This document shows, one piece after another, positions 33,014 to 41,496 of a DNA stretch of 64,000 nucleotides. This stretch comes from Cacconaster sp045601245 (GTDB taxonomy: Bacteria > Bacteroidota > Bacteroidia > Bacteroidales > UBA932), in contig JAZRZH010000052.1 in NCBI GenBank assembly GCA_045601245.1, positions 1 to 64,000 of the forward strand. The letters are read 5' to 3'. Under the pieces are notes generated by a model. It did no database searches. It was not told the origin of the DNA and was given only the letters and a program-made list of their open reading frames with translations. The position numbers were made by a program, and so were the translations under genes. Each line of letters opens with the position of its first letter. Position 1 is the first letter of the stretch.

Positions 33014-33829
33014 ATGAAACATTCTCTGATCATACTTATCACGACCCTGCTGCTGGCAGTGCCGGCACCGGCCCGCGAATATGCGGTTAGCGGTCCGCAG
33101 GGCGGCCTGTCAATGAAAATCTGTCTGCCGAAAGGCTTTGACCCGGCCGGCGACAGCTGCCATATTGTAATCCTGATGCACGGCATCTTCTCCAGCAAGG
33201 ACTATCCCCCTATGCCCAACATTGCCAAGGCCCTCGCAAAGGAAGGCATAGCCTCGATACGCTTCGACTTCGACGGCCACGGCAAGAGCGAGGGCCGGAT
33301 GATTGATATGACCATAGCCAACGAACTCGCGGATGCCAGAGCTATCTGGGAGTATGCGGCATCACTATCATATGTCAGCGGCATTTCCCTCCTGGGACAT
33401 TCGCAGGGCGGAGTCATTGCCAGCATGACGGCCGGCGACGGGAGCATCAGCCCGGAAGCGCTCATCCTGCTCGCACCCGGTGCCGTCATCAAGGAAGCCA
33501 CGCAGGACGGGCATTTCTTCGGCAACAGTTATGATCCGAAGAATCCTCCGGAGTACATCAAGTGCTTCCACCATTTCAAACTTGGGCGTAACTATATGCT
33601 GCAGACGCAGGAACTGGACATCTACGGCGTGTCAGGGCGCTATCAGGGCCCCGTCTGCATCATCCACGGCTCCGAAGACGGCATCGTACCGCTCTGGTGC
33701 AGCGAGAAATACGACGCCATCTACGAAAACTCCGAGATGCATATCGTCGAAGGCGAGAACCACCTCATCATAAAGAAACGCAGGGAAGTCATCGGCATCA
33801 TCCTGGACTTCCTGAAGAGGAGATTGTAG
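33014..33829 (+). CDS. Secreted alpha/beta-hydrolase (feruloyl/cinnamoyl esterase-like)
   Basis: A 271-residue hydrolase. The signal MKHSLIILITTLLLAVPAPA is cleavable, with AREYA beyond it, which fixes the start at 33014. The catalytic triad is visible: LLGHSQGGVIAS (nucleophile Ser), IIHGSEDGIVP (Asp) and VEGENHLIIKK (His), with an oxyanion region ILMHGIFSSKD. Family members act on acyl esters, including feruloyl esters of plant cell wall; here the substrate is inferred at family level. A TATATTTG word at 32994-33001 may be its -7 element. Confidence 0.8.
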   Translation: MKHSLIILITTLLLAVPAPAREYAVSGPQGGLSMKICLPKGFDPAGDSCHIVILMHGIFSSKDYPPMPNIAKALAKEGIASIRFDFDGHGKSEGRMIDMTIANELADARAIWEYAASLSYVSGISLLGHSQGGVIASMTAGDGSISPEALILLAPGAVIKEATQDGHFFGNSYDPKNPPEYIKCFHHFKLGRNYMLQTQELDIYGVSGRYQGPVCIIHGSEDGIVPLWCSEKYDAIYENSEMHIVEGENHLIIKKRREVIGIILDFLKRRL

Positions 33830-33835
33830 AAAACA

Positions 33836-33859
33836 AAACAGCCGGTTGACCGGCTGTTT
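33836..33859. terminator. Bidirectional terminator between convergent genes
   Basis: Perfect inverted repeat AAACAGCCGGT (33836-33846) and complement (33849-33859) with A and T runs on the two sides, 7 bases after the hydrolase stop and 3 before the end of the minus-strand lipoprotein gene. Confidence 0.8.
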
Positions 33860-33861
33860 GC

Positions 33862-36513
33862 TTAATCATTGACCTCTGAGTAAGGCCGGCCGTTCGAACG
33901 GTTCGGCCAATAGACAGCGAATACGTTATACGGGTAGTAGGAAGAGCCGTACCCTATGTCCAGAATCTCGTCACCCTGCTGGATAAAGAACGAGTATCCG
34001 TGGGCGGAGTTGTTCGCGAAGGCATGGTTGACAGTACCTGAGAACTCCTTCTCCTCGGTCCCCGCCGTGTAAATCCCGAGTATATCGGAGCCTGCCTCCA
34101 CCAGGCCTACAGGCTCTCCCTTAATAGATCCAAGCCATAGGCCAACTCCTTCCAGACCGGCTGCTTTCCACTGATCGACGGTAAAATAATCGTCCATATC
34201 CAGAGAATAGATGATATCGCTTGCATCCCAGTACTTGATACCGAGCTTATAATCCGAGAATGTGTCACCCGTCAGGGTGATCCTATAATGAACGCCTGTA
34301 GCGGCCGTAGGCACGTTTGTCACTAAATATGTGTCGCCAACTTTCATATCATATTTATCGCTGGAAACCATGTACACTGTGTTGTAGACGCCGATTTTGC
34401 ATTTCGGTGTGATATATTTCTCCCATACAGGGTCCCACTGGATCTTAGCCATGGATTTGAATGTCTTGTGCAGGATGCCGCCCAGGCTGAAGACATACGG
34501 AGAAAGCTCCACTTCCGGCGTCAGGGCGAACTTCCTGCCGATATAAGTACCCTCGCTGATCAGACCGAACTTGAGGGTGCAGTCGCATTTGACTCCGCAC
34601 GACAGCAGGCCATAGACGCCGATCCCGGGATTGAACTGCAGGCCGGCGACGGCATTTATACTACCCGTAAGACCTCCTATCTGAGGCACGAATGAACTCA
34701 CGTCATCGGGCGAATTCGGCGCCAGCGAGTGACGCACCGTGAAGCCGTCACCATTGTTGTATGACAATCCGAAACTGCCCAGGTCCTTCGTATATGTAAG
34801 ACTGGTCTGGAATTCCAGTTCTCCCCCGACGCCAATTTTACCCCATATCTCCAGTTGAGGAGTGCATAACAATCCCGCCACAACAATAGAGCCGAACTTG
34901 AGAGTGATGAAATGGAAACTTTCATCCAGATAGGCCTGGCCCTTGAGGGAGAATGAAGTGCTGATCTCAATCTTTGGATTGCAGACCATATGGATGTACT
35001 GGAACTCACCGTGAACGATACCGAGCGCCGCCTTCATTCCAATGTTCAGCCTGGCACCGACGGTCATCTCGCAGCCTTTCCCCTCGATGGTCTTGCTGAG
35101 GCTTGGGGTGGTGAAGGTATGATTCATCGCAGCCCTGGTACCAAGCAGGCGGCCGGTAGTCTTTCCATCGAAAATCAGGTCGCCGTTGCCGTCCAAAGAG
35201 AATTCCACTGGATTGCCGAAACGGTCCACAATGCTCTCGATATGGCTTGCGTCTATCTCGAAGCCGCCGGCAGGCAGTTCATTGCCGGCCTCGTCGTAGA
35301 GCGGCGTACCGGCCACGAGCTCCTCAAAAGGAGCGGCCACGTTCGGATCCGAAACCGCCCAGATCTCGAAATGGTCCTGATCCAACGGCTTGCAGCTCTT
35401 TATCTTCAGCAGCGCACCTTGCGGCATATCGTCTGTATATTGGTCGAACAGCAACCAGTTACCCACTGCCGGCTGAAGATCGCGGTGCACTATAGCCGTC
35501 ACTTCGGGAGCCAATACTCTGCCGGACGGGCCTTCGAGATACTGGCCGTCCGCATAAATGGCATTGTTTGAAATCTTTGTGATCTGAATGAGCTCCAGTT
35601 TGTCAGCTGTCATCAAGGTCGCATTCGGCTTCAGCACGGACTTTGCGCCCGGGATCTGTGACTTGCCGTCGATGTCGCCCACTGTGTAGAGCACTCCGCT
35701 GCAGAGTTCCTTCCCCAACTTTGTCCCGGATACCTTGACTATGCGTTCTCCTGACTTGGTTACGAAGGTGATCTCGAAGCCCTTGGTATAGTTGCGCGCT
35801 GGTACTATCAGGTAGAACGGCCTGACCTCCCCCGCTTCGAGTTTCAGACCGTCTTCGCCCATATCGAGGGTGATGATGCCGCCCTGACCCGAAAATTCGG
35901 TGGACGGGACGTTGCCGGACCATTTTATGACTGCCTTGCCGCTCACGCTGCTGCCGCCAAGGTCGCGGAACTCGATGCTGCGCAGCACGGTCGCCTGCTC
36001 GAAGCACATTCCGGTTTTCAGGATGGACATCACATTGGTGAATTTCACGCCCGTGGTACGGCTGCCGCGTCCCACCATTATGTTTGACTGAGGATCGGCC
36101 TGCGGCACGCCGTGTGCGCTTGCAAGATGCTGCACTGCAGGGAATGTGAATGAAACCTCCACCCCGTTCGCAGCGGCATCGGCCGAATATGGAGACAGGG
36201 CTATGAGTTCCCCTGCAGGGATATCGCCCGCGGACTTGAACTCCGCAGTCCTGCCATCCTCTGATATATCCGCCGCAGTGATACTGAACCGCGTATTTGC
36301 AGCGTTAGCTCCGAATACGCTGATAGCATCTCCGTCCTCCCAGAAGGATTGCACCTTAACGCCGGGATTGTCAATCAATATGGCTCTGGTTGAGTTGGCG
36401 CTGATGACGGCGGTAAGTGAATTTGAGTCGGATGCCGGAGCCCCGGTCTCATCCTGTCTTATGCAGGAGCAGAGCAATGACAATACGCAAAGAATTAATA
36501 CAGTCTTTTTCAT
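33862..36513 (-). CDS. Large fimbrillin-like lipoprotein
   Basis: An 883-residue lipoprotein: MKKTVLILCVLSLLCSC fixes the start at 36513, just after the preceding gene. Residues about 30-320 resemble the fimbrillin fold (SFWEDGDAISVFGANAANTR, VKFTNVMSILKTGMCFEQA, then VLYTVGDIDGKS). The middle and C-terminal 550 residues are unrecognised, beta-rich and Gly-rich, with short repeats of strands such as CKIGVYNTVYMVSSDKYD. It begins 14 bases after the BACON lipoprotein gene ends, so the pair forms an operon. A surface role is likely from the class. Confidence 0.75.
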   Translation of the reverse strand: MKKTVLILCVLSLLCSCIRQDETGAPASDSNSLTAVISANSTRAILIDNPGVKVQSFWEDGDAISVFGANAANTRFSITAADISEDGRTAEFKSAGDIPAGELIALSPYSADAAANGVEVSFTFPAVQHLASAHGVPQADPQSNIMVGRGSRTTGVKFTNVMSILKTGMCFEQATVLRSIEFRDLGGSSVSGKAVIKWSGNVPSTEFSGQGGIITLDMGEDGLKLEAGEVRPFYLIVPARNYTKGFEITFVTKSGERIVKVSGTKLGKELCSGVLYTVGDIDGKSQIPGAKSVLKPNATLMTADKLELIQITKISNNAIYADGQYLEGPSGRVLAPEVTAIVHRDLQPAVGNWLLFDQYTDDMPQGALLKIKSCKPLDQDHFEIWAVSDPNVAAPFEELVAGTPLYDEAGNELPAGGFEIDASHIESIVDRFGNPVEFSLDGNGDLIFDGKTTGRLLGTRAAMNHTFTTPSLSKTIEGKGCEMTVGARLNIGMKAALGIVHGEFQYIHMVCNPKIEISTSFSLKGQAYLDESFHFITLKFGSIVVAGLLCTPQLEIWGKIGVGGELEFQTSLTYTKDLGSFGLSYNNGDGFTVRHSLAPNSPDDVSSFVPQIGGLTGSINAVAGLQFNPGIGVYGLLSCGVKCDCTLKFGLISEGTYIGRKFALTPEVELSPYVFSLGGILHKTFKSMAKIQWDPVWEKYITPKCKIGVYNTVYMVSSDKYDMKVGDTYLVTNVPTAATGVHYRITLTGDTFSDYKLGIKYWDASDIIYSLDMDDYFTVDQWKAAGLEGVGLWLGSIKGEPVGLVEAGSDILGIYTAGTEEKEFSGTVNHAFANNSAHGYSFFIQQGDEILDIGYGSSYYPYNVFAVYWPNRSNGRPYSEVND

Positions 36514-36526
36514 AGCCGTCCCAAAT

Positions 36527-37339
36527 TTAATCCCAATCAATATGGTCACCATAGTTGTAATCATCCCCGGAAAGGGCGGCATCAGCATCGGCGACGGTGA
36601 ATGATGTGCGAGATGTGCTGGTGTACGAGTCGAGGTCGGAAACCACGGTCACCGTGGCCTTCCTCGCCTTGTCGGAATCCTTGCGCACCGTGGAGATGAG
36701 CTCCAGCGTGCTATTGTCTATCCTCTTGACACTTAGCCAGTCAGCATCGGTGGAAGGAGTCCAGCTTATGCAGTTGGTACGGATAGGTATCCGTATTGTC
36801 TCCCCTGCCGGATCCATAATCACGGGCTTGCCGTAAAGACCGGTCGACAACATCACGCGACTCTCCTGACGGACAGTCAAAGTATGGCTGTATGTGTTTC
36901 CGGCATTTATCTTGACGGTGCAGGCACGCGGCTGACAGTAATCGAAATCCCCGTTGTCAGTTCGTGGCTCAAACGCATCCACAAGTATGACGAGTTCATA
37001 TCCGTAATCCTCGCCCTTGGTGATGTTGGTCCGGCACCAGTCGGCATCACTGCTGGCGGTCCAGTCGGGAATATTGGTCTTTATCGAGTAATTCCTTCCC
37101 TGCTCGGGGCTGGTGGTGTTGTATTCGACCGGTATATCCGCAGTGAAGTACGGTTTACTGTCGTCTATTTTGCCACCATTTCCACCATTTCCACCATTTC
37201 CACCGGAATCATTGGGGTCATTGGGGTTGACGGGGTTGACTGGATTATCTGGATTAACGGGATTGTCGGGATCCGGCCTGACGCAGCCTGCAAGCAGGAA
37301 GAATGCGAGAAAGGACAGTAACAGGTGTATGTTTCTCAT
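36527..37339 (-). CDS. BACON-domain lipoprotein with a repetitive linker
   Basis: A 270-residue lipoprotein with the signal MRNIHLLLSFLAFFLLAGC. A low-complexity linker of Asp-Asn-Pro-Val-Asn-Pro repeats then Gly-Gly-Asn repeats (about 22-58) precedes two tandem BACON-like immunoglobulin domains: IPDWTASSDADWCRTNITKG, with CTVKINAGNTYSHTLTVRQE, and CISWTPSTDADWLSVKRID with ARKATVTVVSDLD. BACON domains often mediate glycan or mucin contact in Bacteroidales. The linker DNA is itself made of short direct repeats, which may vary in copy number between strains. Confidence 0.8.
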   Translation of the reverse strand: MRNIHLLLSFLAFFLLAGCVRPDPDNPVNPDNPVNPVNPNDPNDSGGNGGNGGNGGKIDDSKPYFTADIPVEYNTTSPEQGRNYSIKTNIPDWTASSDADWCRTNITKGEDYGYELVILVDAFEPRTDNGDFDYCQPRACTVKINAGNTYSHTLTVRQESRVMLSTGLYGKPVIMDPAGETIRIPIRTNCISWTPSTDADWLSVKRIDNSTLELISTVRKDSDKARKATVTVVSDLDSYTSTSRTSFTVADADAALSGDDYNYGDHIDWD

Positions 37340-37433
37340 CTCCTACAGTTTGATGGTCTATTCCCTTGCAATATAAGGATTTATTTTGTCTATTCAAAAT
37401 CCGGAGACAAAACCGGCACAATCGTGCCTGATG

Positions 37434-38297
37434 CTACTTTGCAAGCCTGTATTCCATGTCCTTCAGGAGTTCGCGGACCAGAAGCGGCTCGTTTGATGTT
37501 ATCTGGTCGAGTCCGAGATCGATCATCGCTTCGATATCAGCCTTCTTGTCAACAGTCCAGGCATTCACCGACATTCCGGCCTTACGGGCAGTTTCGACCC
37601 ATTCCGGATGGCGGCGGAATACATTATAATGGTAGTCGACCCCATTTATGCCAAGTTTCTCGAAGTTGGTCGGCAGACTCTCCTCGCCTCTCTTCGACGT
37701 GAGGAACTGGTTGACGTATTCCGGATGTTCGGATGCGACCTTTTCGCAGACGTGCTGACTGAACGATATAAAGAGTACCCTCTTCGGATTGTCGAGACGG
37801 TGGGCCTTTATTGCGGCGAATGTCTTGTCCACGAGTTCATCCTCCTTCGCCTGCTCCTTCTGTGACTTGAATTCTATCACGAGCCTGGTGGTTTTGCACT
37901 TCGCGGTCTGATCAAGGTATTCGTCGATTGTCGGACGGCGTTCGCCGTTCGGAAGCAGATGTGTGCTGAGCTCGGCCCAGTCGTGATCCCTGATCAGAAG
38001 ACCGTCTATCTCATCATTGTGATTGACGATGACAACACCATCCCTGGTCAGCTGGAGGTCACATTCGCTGCCCCACAATCCGTTGTCCTGTGCCGCCTTG
38101 AGAGCAGCGATCGAGTTCTCGCTTTTCCCACCGGCCTCACACTTCCAGAAGCCGCGGTGCGCCACTATGGCAGTCTTTCCACCCTGCCCGACAGCAGGGA
38201 ACTTGTATCCTGATTCCGATGTGATGCGGGCGGTGCCGCAGGAAACCGTCAGCATTGCGAAAACGACCAATGCCACTGGTATGATGTGCTTTGTCAT
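37434..38297 (-). CDS. Lipoprotein glycerophosphodiester phosphodiesterase
   Basis: A 287-residue GDPD-family enzyme. TAIVAHRGFWK carries the catalytic HRG motif, followed by SENSIAALKAAQDNGLWGSECDLQLTRDGVVIVNHND (the E-x-D and HD motifs, here split) and a late GMSVNAWTVDKKADIEAMIDLGLDQITSNEP. The N-terminus MTKHIIPVALVVFAMLTVSC is a lipoprotein signal. It should hydrolyse glycerophosphodiesters outside the cytoplasm to glycerol-3-phosphate and an alcohol, typical of phospholipid scavenging. Monocistronic as far as seen. Confidence 0.85.
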   Translation of the reverse strand: MTKHIIPVALVVFAMLTVSCGTARITSESGYKFPAVGQGGKTAIVAHRGFWKCEAGGKSENSIAALKAAQDNGLWGSECDLQLTRDGVVIVNHNDEIDGLLIRDHDWAELSTHLLPNGERRPTIDEYLDQTAKCKTTRLVIEFKSQKEQAKEDELVDKTFAAIKAHRLDNPKRVLFISFSQHVCEKVASEHPEYVNQFLTSKRGEESLPTNFEKLGINGVDYHYNVFRRHPEWVETARKAGMSVNAWTVDKKADIEAMIDLGLDQITSNEPLLVRELLKDMEYRLAK

Positions 38298-38346
38298 GAT
38301 ATAGTACTTTTATTGTTTAATATATTCTTTGGAATAACCGACATTA

Positions 38347-38510
38347 AGAATCTGTTTTGAAATGATTGAATTAAGATATTATTGTAGATTTTTCAGATGT
38401 TTTCACAGGATTACGAAGGAGCAATGGGGTTCCATTGTAACTGAGGAATACTGCGAAAACGGCGAAAAAGATATATAATAGAAAAATTGAATCATTTCAA
38501 AACAGATTCT
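38347..38510. mobile_element. MITE-like element, copy 1
   Basis: A 164-bp sequence bounded by perfect 21-bp terminal inverted repeats (38347-38367 and 38490-38510, beginning AGAATCTGTTTTGAAATG). It has no coding capacity. The interior holds CAATGGGGTTCCATTG, a short palindrome. A near-identical copy of the same length lies 64 bases downstream. The size, inverted termini and tandem pair suggest a miniature inverted-repeat transposable element moved by a transposase elsewhere. No clear target-site duplication is visible. Confidence 0.75.
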
Positions 38511-38574
38511 AAATATACAACATTCCCGATATCCGTGCAAATATTGTCAAATAGACTTTCATTCGTTGGATATT

Positions 38575-38738
38575 AGAATCTGTTTTGAAATGATTGATTA
38601 AAGATTTTACTGGAGATTTTCCAGATGTTTTCACAGGATTTCGAAGGCGAAATGGGGTTCCATTGTAACTGAGAAATACTGCGGAAACAGCGGAAAAGAT
38701 ACGTAAAAGAAAAATTGAATTGTTTCAAAACAGATTCT
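38575..38738. mobile_element. MITE-like element, copy 2
   Basis: Same length (164 bp), order and orientation as copy 1, with terminal repeats at 38575-38595 and 38718-38738 differing at 2 of 21 positions. The interiors differ from copy 1 by scattered substitutions, with conserved blocks such as atgttttcacaggatt and atggggttccattgtaact, so the copies have diverged or came from different sources. Confidence 0.75.
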
Positions 38739-38984
38739 TAATAATTGCCAAGATGGTCGCGCCGGGCTGGCGTCGGAAGCGGTTGGTGCTCAGGCGAAGG
38801 TTGATTCGGGCGGGGATTCGGACGAATAACAGCGGCCCCTCGAACTCCGCCCTCACAAATCGCCTTCGCCTCCAATCTCTTCCGTCTGCGACGCCCAACG
38901 CAAAAATAACCACCAGTCCGATGACTCCTGATGCCACGATGTTTTGACTATGGGATGTCAAGACTGATAAAAAAGCGGCAAAAG

Positions 38985-39042
38985 TTGCGACTCGTGACAT
39001 CGAACTGACCAATATGAGTACAGTTCCTGTCACGAGTCGCAA
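38985..39042. repeat. Long imperfect hairpin
   Basis: A perfect 15-bp outer stem (TTGCGACTCGTGACA at 38985-38999, complement at 39028-39042) continues, after a small internal loop, into a 6-bp inner stem (GAACTG at 39002-39007, CAGTTC at 39021-39026) with a 13-base loop. A further TCGTGACA follows at 39064-39071. No T run, so not a simple terminator. Confidence 0.6.
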
Positions 39043-39202
39043 ATAACGACGGGAAATGTCGATTCGTGACAAATGCAGATCAGCATATATCGTTGAACAT
39101 ATCACCGTTATACCACTGAAGCCTCCATCGATTGCCCACAGCCACAACCAAAGTTCGAGATCAGGCTCCAGGGCCTGCGACCGTCCCTGAAACTGTTCGG
39201 AC

Positions 39203-39240
39203 AAAAAAACTCCGACCTTCGGGGCCGGAGTCTTGTTTGC
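39203..39240 (-). terminator. Terminator after the minus-strand 39255-40213 genes
   Basis: Stem ACTCCG (39209-39214) against CGGAGT (39226-39231), extended through two further G-C pairs to a TTCG loop. On the minus strand it is followed by a run of seven T, 15-25 bases past the stop at 39255. Confidence 0.75.
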
Positions 39241-39254
39241 GGGGTCTCTGCTGT

Positions 39255-39527
39255 CTATTTGCCGTGCGGATGCTTCGAATAGTAGAAATACAGTATGAGG
39301 TCGGTGGCCACCATCAGTGCATTGAACGCATAGAGGTAAATGACGACATCATTGTTGTGAGTCAGCTTATGCACAATACCGAAGATATAACCGAGGATGA
39401 TGAGACCCATAAAGACAGGACTTTTGCCGGTCACGACCTTGGTACGCAGCGATTTGGCTATTGAAAAAGGCCAGCTGCAGGCAAAACAGAGCAGGAAGAG
39501 GACTTCCCAGATGCTGAAACTTCCCAT
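39255..39527 (-). CDS. Small three-span PQ-loop/SemiSWEET-like membrane protein
   Basis: A 90-residue protein with three predicted spans. WEVLFLLCFACSWPFSIAKS, RTKVVTGKSPVFMGLI and GYIFGIVHKLTH resemble a single three-helix PQ-loop/SemiSWEET unit, which dimerises to make a small-solute (sugar-type) transporter. This is a fold-level impression. It begins 2 bases after the OmpA-like lipoprotein gene ends, so the two share a transcript that ends at the terminator at 39203-39240. Confidence 0.55.
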   Translation of the reverse strand: MGSFSIWEVLFLLCFACSWPFSIAKSLRTKVVTGKSPVFMGLIILGYIFGIVHKLTHNNDVVIYLYAFNALMVATDLILYFYYSKHPHGK

Positions 39528-39529
39528 TA

Positions 39530-40213
39530 CTACTTGAGTGTGCCGTCTTCAGCAGCCTTGATCATGTCAGCGTTTGCGGTGATATAAACCTCTACGCGGC
39601 GGTTGAGTTTGCGGCCTTCCTCTGTGCTGTTGTCAGCAACAGGCTCGTTGAATGACTTGCCTTCAACCGTCATTGCGTTTTCCATACCGCAACCCTTGAG
39701 GAAGTTGGCAACGGACTGAGCTCTCTCGAGAGAAAGTTTCTCGTTGACTGCTGCTGTACCGGTGTTGTCAGTATGACCGAAGATAGTGAGGTCAGTGTCC
39801 TTCATATCGGCCATATTGGATGCAAACTTCGTGAGAGCGTCCTTAGAAGCGGTGTTGAGAGTTGACTTGTTGGTAGCGAAGAGGATACCGCTGTCGAAAG
39901 TAACCTTGATAGCCTGAAGGTCATTGGCGTCCTTTACGAGCTCAACCTGAGCGCCTTCGAGAGCAGCCATCTCCTCGGCCTTCTTGTCCATCTTGTTGCC
40001 GATGAGTGCGCCTACACCTGCACCTACTGCTGTACCGACAGCCGCACCGATAGCAGTGCTCTTGCCGTCCTTACCTGCGAGCGCGCCTACGATAGCGCCA
40101 ACTGCAAGACCTGCCTCACTTCCGATAGCAGTGCCCTTTGCGAGATTAGAAACATTACCGCAGCCTGAGAGAACGAGAACTGCGCACATAATTGCTGTAA
40201 TTGCTTTTTTCAT
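39530..40213 (-). CDS. OmpA-family lipoprotein with a glycine-zipper region
   Basis: A 227-residue lipoprotein (MKKAITAIMCAVLVLSGC). Residues 30-75 form a Gly/Ala-rich glycine-zipper segment (GLAVGAIVGALAGKDG, AVGTAVGAGVGALIG). Residues about 100-215 are an OmpA-C peptidoglycan-binding domain with FDSGILFATNKSTLN, DTDLTIFGHTDNTGT and LSLERAQSVANFLKGCG, ending in NRRVEVYITA. It probably ties the outer membrane to the cell wall. The family is close to the YiaD type. Confidence 0.9.
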   Translation of the reverse strand: MKKAITAIMCAVLVLSGCGNVSNLAKGTAIGSEAGLAVGAIVGALAGKDGKSTAIGAAVGTAVGAGVGALIGNKMDKKAEEMAALEGAQVELVKDANDLQAIKVTFDSGILFATNKSTLNTASKDALTKFASNMADMKDTDLTIFGHTDNTGTAAVNEKLSLERAQSVANFLKGCGMENAMTVEGKSFNEPVADNSTEEGRKLNRRVEVYITANADMIKAAEDGTLK

Positions 40214-40241
40214 AACTGTGAATTATTAGGTTGATAAAAAT

Positions 40242-40547
40242 TTATTCTTCTACCGTTTCCACCAAGAAACTCACTGGCCTGATGCCGTCATTGCACGAAA
40301 GCACCGCGCTGTTGGGATTCTTCATCCATCCGTCATAGAAATTGCCACCACCGCAGGCCAGGACGTGAACGAAGCTGATAAGGCAGTCCCAGGCGGACTC
40401 ACACAAACCTTCCGGCCTGCAGCCTTCCACCGAATAGAATACCTGACCTTCCTTAAGGTCGCACGCGTGTTCTATCTGGTTTTCATATTTCTCGGCGAGG
40501 TCTGCGTGGAAGACCTTCTTGAGAACTGTGATCTTGACTGTTTTCAT
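40242..40547 (-). CDS. TIGR04076 family protein
   Basis: A 101-residue protein of the TIGR04076 family, with KITVLKKVFHADLAEKYENQ, CDLKEGQVFYS, PEGLCESAWDCL and VLACGGGNFYDGWMKNP followed by CNDGIRPVSFLVE. The several cysteines suggest metal binding. The function is unknown. It starts 4 bases after the end of the zinc peptidase gene and lies 28 bases before the OmpA-like lipoprotein gene. Confidence 0.75.
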   Translation of the reverse strand: MKTVKITVLKKVFHADLAEKYENQIEHACDLKEGQVFYSVEGCRPEGLCESAWDCLISFVHVLACGGGNFYDGWMKNPNSAVLSCNDGIRPVSFLVETVEE

Positions 40548-40550
40548 GCA

Positions 40551-41414
40551 TTAAAGTGATCTGTAGTCAGGTGAGAATGTGTCACCGTCGTTGATATTGC
40601 CAGTTGCAAGGCCCTTCTTGAGCCAGCGTGAACGCTGAGCGGAAGTGCCGTGGTTGAATGAATCCGGGATCGTGCGGCCATAAGCTTTCTTCTGAAGATA
40701 GTCATCACCGATCTTGGATGCAATTGCCATGCCTTCGTCAATATCGCCGGGCTCAAGTGAGCTGAACATCTTGTTGTCATTGTAGGCCCATACTCCCGCA
40801 TAGAAATCAGCCTGGAGTTCGAGGCGTACGCTGATCTGATTGCTGATCTTCTCGCTGCTGCGGCTCATCTGCTGATGAGCCTGCTGGAGGGTGCCGAGGA
40901 GATACTGTACGTGGTGACCCACTTCGTGAGCGATGACATATGCATATGCGAAGTCACCGTCGGCTCCCAGTTGTTCCTTCATCGAAGAGAAGAATGAGAG
41001 GTCGATATATACGCACTGGTCCGCACTGCAGTAGAAAGGGCCGCTGGATGCATCAGCGCCACCGCATCCCGATTGAACAGCGTCAGTGAAAAGCACGAGT
41101 CTCGGCGGAATGTACTGCTTGCCGTATTGCCTGAAAATGGCAGTCCACACATCCTCCGTACCGGCGAGGATCTGCTTTGTGAAGGTTGCGAGCTCCTCTT
41201 CCTCCGCTGTCGGAGTATATTCTGTGGTGGTGGTCTGCTGCTGACTCATCATTGAGCCTGCCTGTCTGAGGGCCTGCGAAGGGTCGCCGCCCATCAGGAG
41301 GGTGATGAGTCCGATAATGATTGCGCCGCCGAGGCCTATGCCTCCGACCGTGCGCGCCGTACTGCCGCGGCGGTCATCTACGTTTGTACTTTCTCTTCTT
41401 CCGTCCAGTCTCAT
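40551..41414 (-). CDS. YpfJ-type neutral zinc metallopeptidase
   Basis: A 287-residue membrane-anchored peptidase. One span near the N-terminus (about 24-43) precedes a zinc-binding HEVGHH in YVIAHEVGHHVQYLLG, the third ligand region RLELQADFYAGVWAY, and FNHGTSAQRSRWLKKG. CGGADASSGPFYCSADQCVYIDLSFF is the family's mid segment with its cysteines. Length and order match YpfJ/DUF2183-type neutral zinc metallopeptidases. Its substrate is unknown. Confidence 0.85.
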   Translation of the reverse strand: MRLDGRRESTNVDDRRGSTARTVGGIGLGGAIIIGLITLLMGGDPSQALRQAGSMMSQQQTTTTEYTPTAEEEELATFTKQILAGTEDVWTAIFRQYGKQYIPPRLVLFTDAVQSGCGGADASSGPFYCSADQCVYIDLSFFSSMKEQLGADGDFAYAYVIAHEVGHHVQYLLGTLQQAHQQMSRSSEKISNQISVRLELQADFYAGVWAYNDNKMFSSLEPGDIDEGMAIASKIGDDYLQKKAYGRTIPDSFNHGTSAQRSRWLKKGLATGNINDGDTFSPDYRSL

Positions 41415-41482
41415 AATTCGATTTGAGTATTAAACAATTTTGATTTTCCTTTAATCTTACAAATGTACCAAATTTAATTTAT

Positions 41483-41490
41483 TATCTTTG
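41483..41490 (+). promoter_or_regulatory. Candidate -7 element before the outer-membrane protein gene
   Basis: TATCTTTG followed by C lies 7 bases before the ATG at 41497. No TTG at the right distance. If used, the mRNA would be leaderless or nearly so. Confidence 0.35.
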
Positions 41491-41496
41491 CAATAT

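Larger units (their letters stand above)
38298..39254. other. Gene-poor 957-base region
   Basis: Holds two 164-bp MITE-like elements, a long hairpin at 38985-39042 and a terminator at 39203-39240. No frame here resembles a known protein. The long minus-strand frame at 38725-39204 crosses the second element's right end, which supplies its stop. Confidence 0.6.

Noticed and set aside
38725..39204. Minus-strand 159-codon frame
   Set aside because: It crosses the long hairpin and takes its stop from the MITE-like element; composition is Arg-rich and no family is recognisable.
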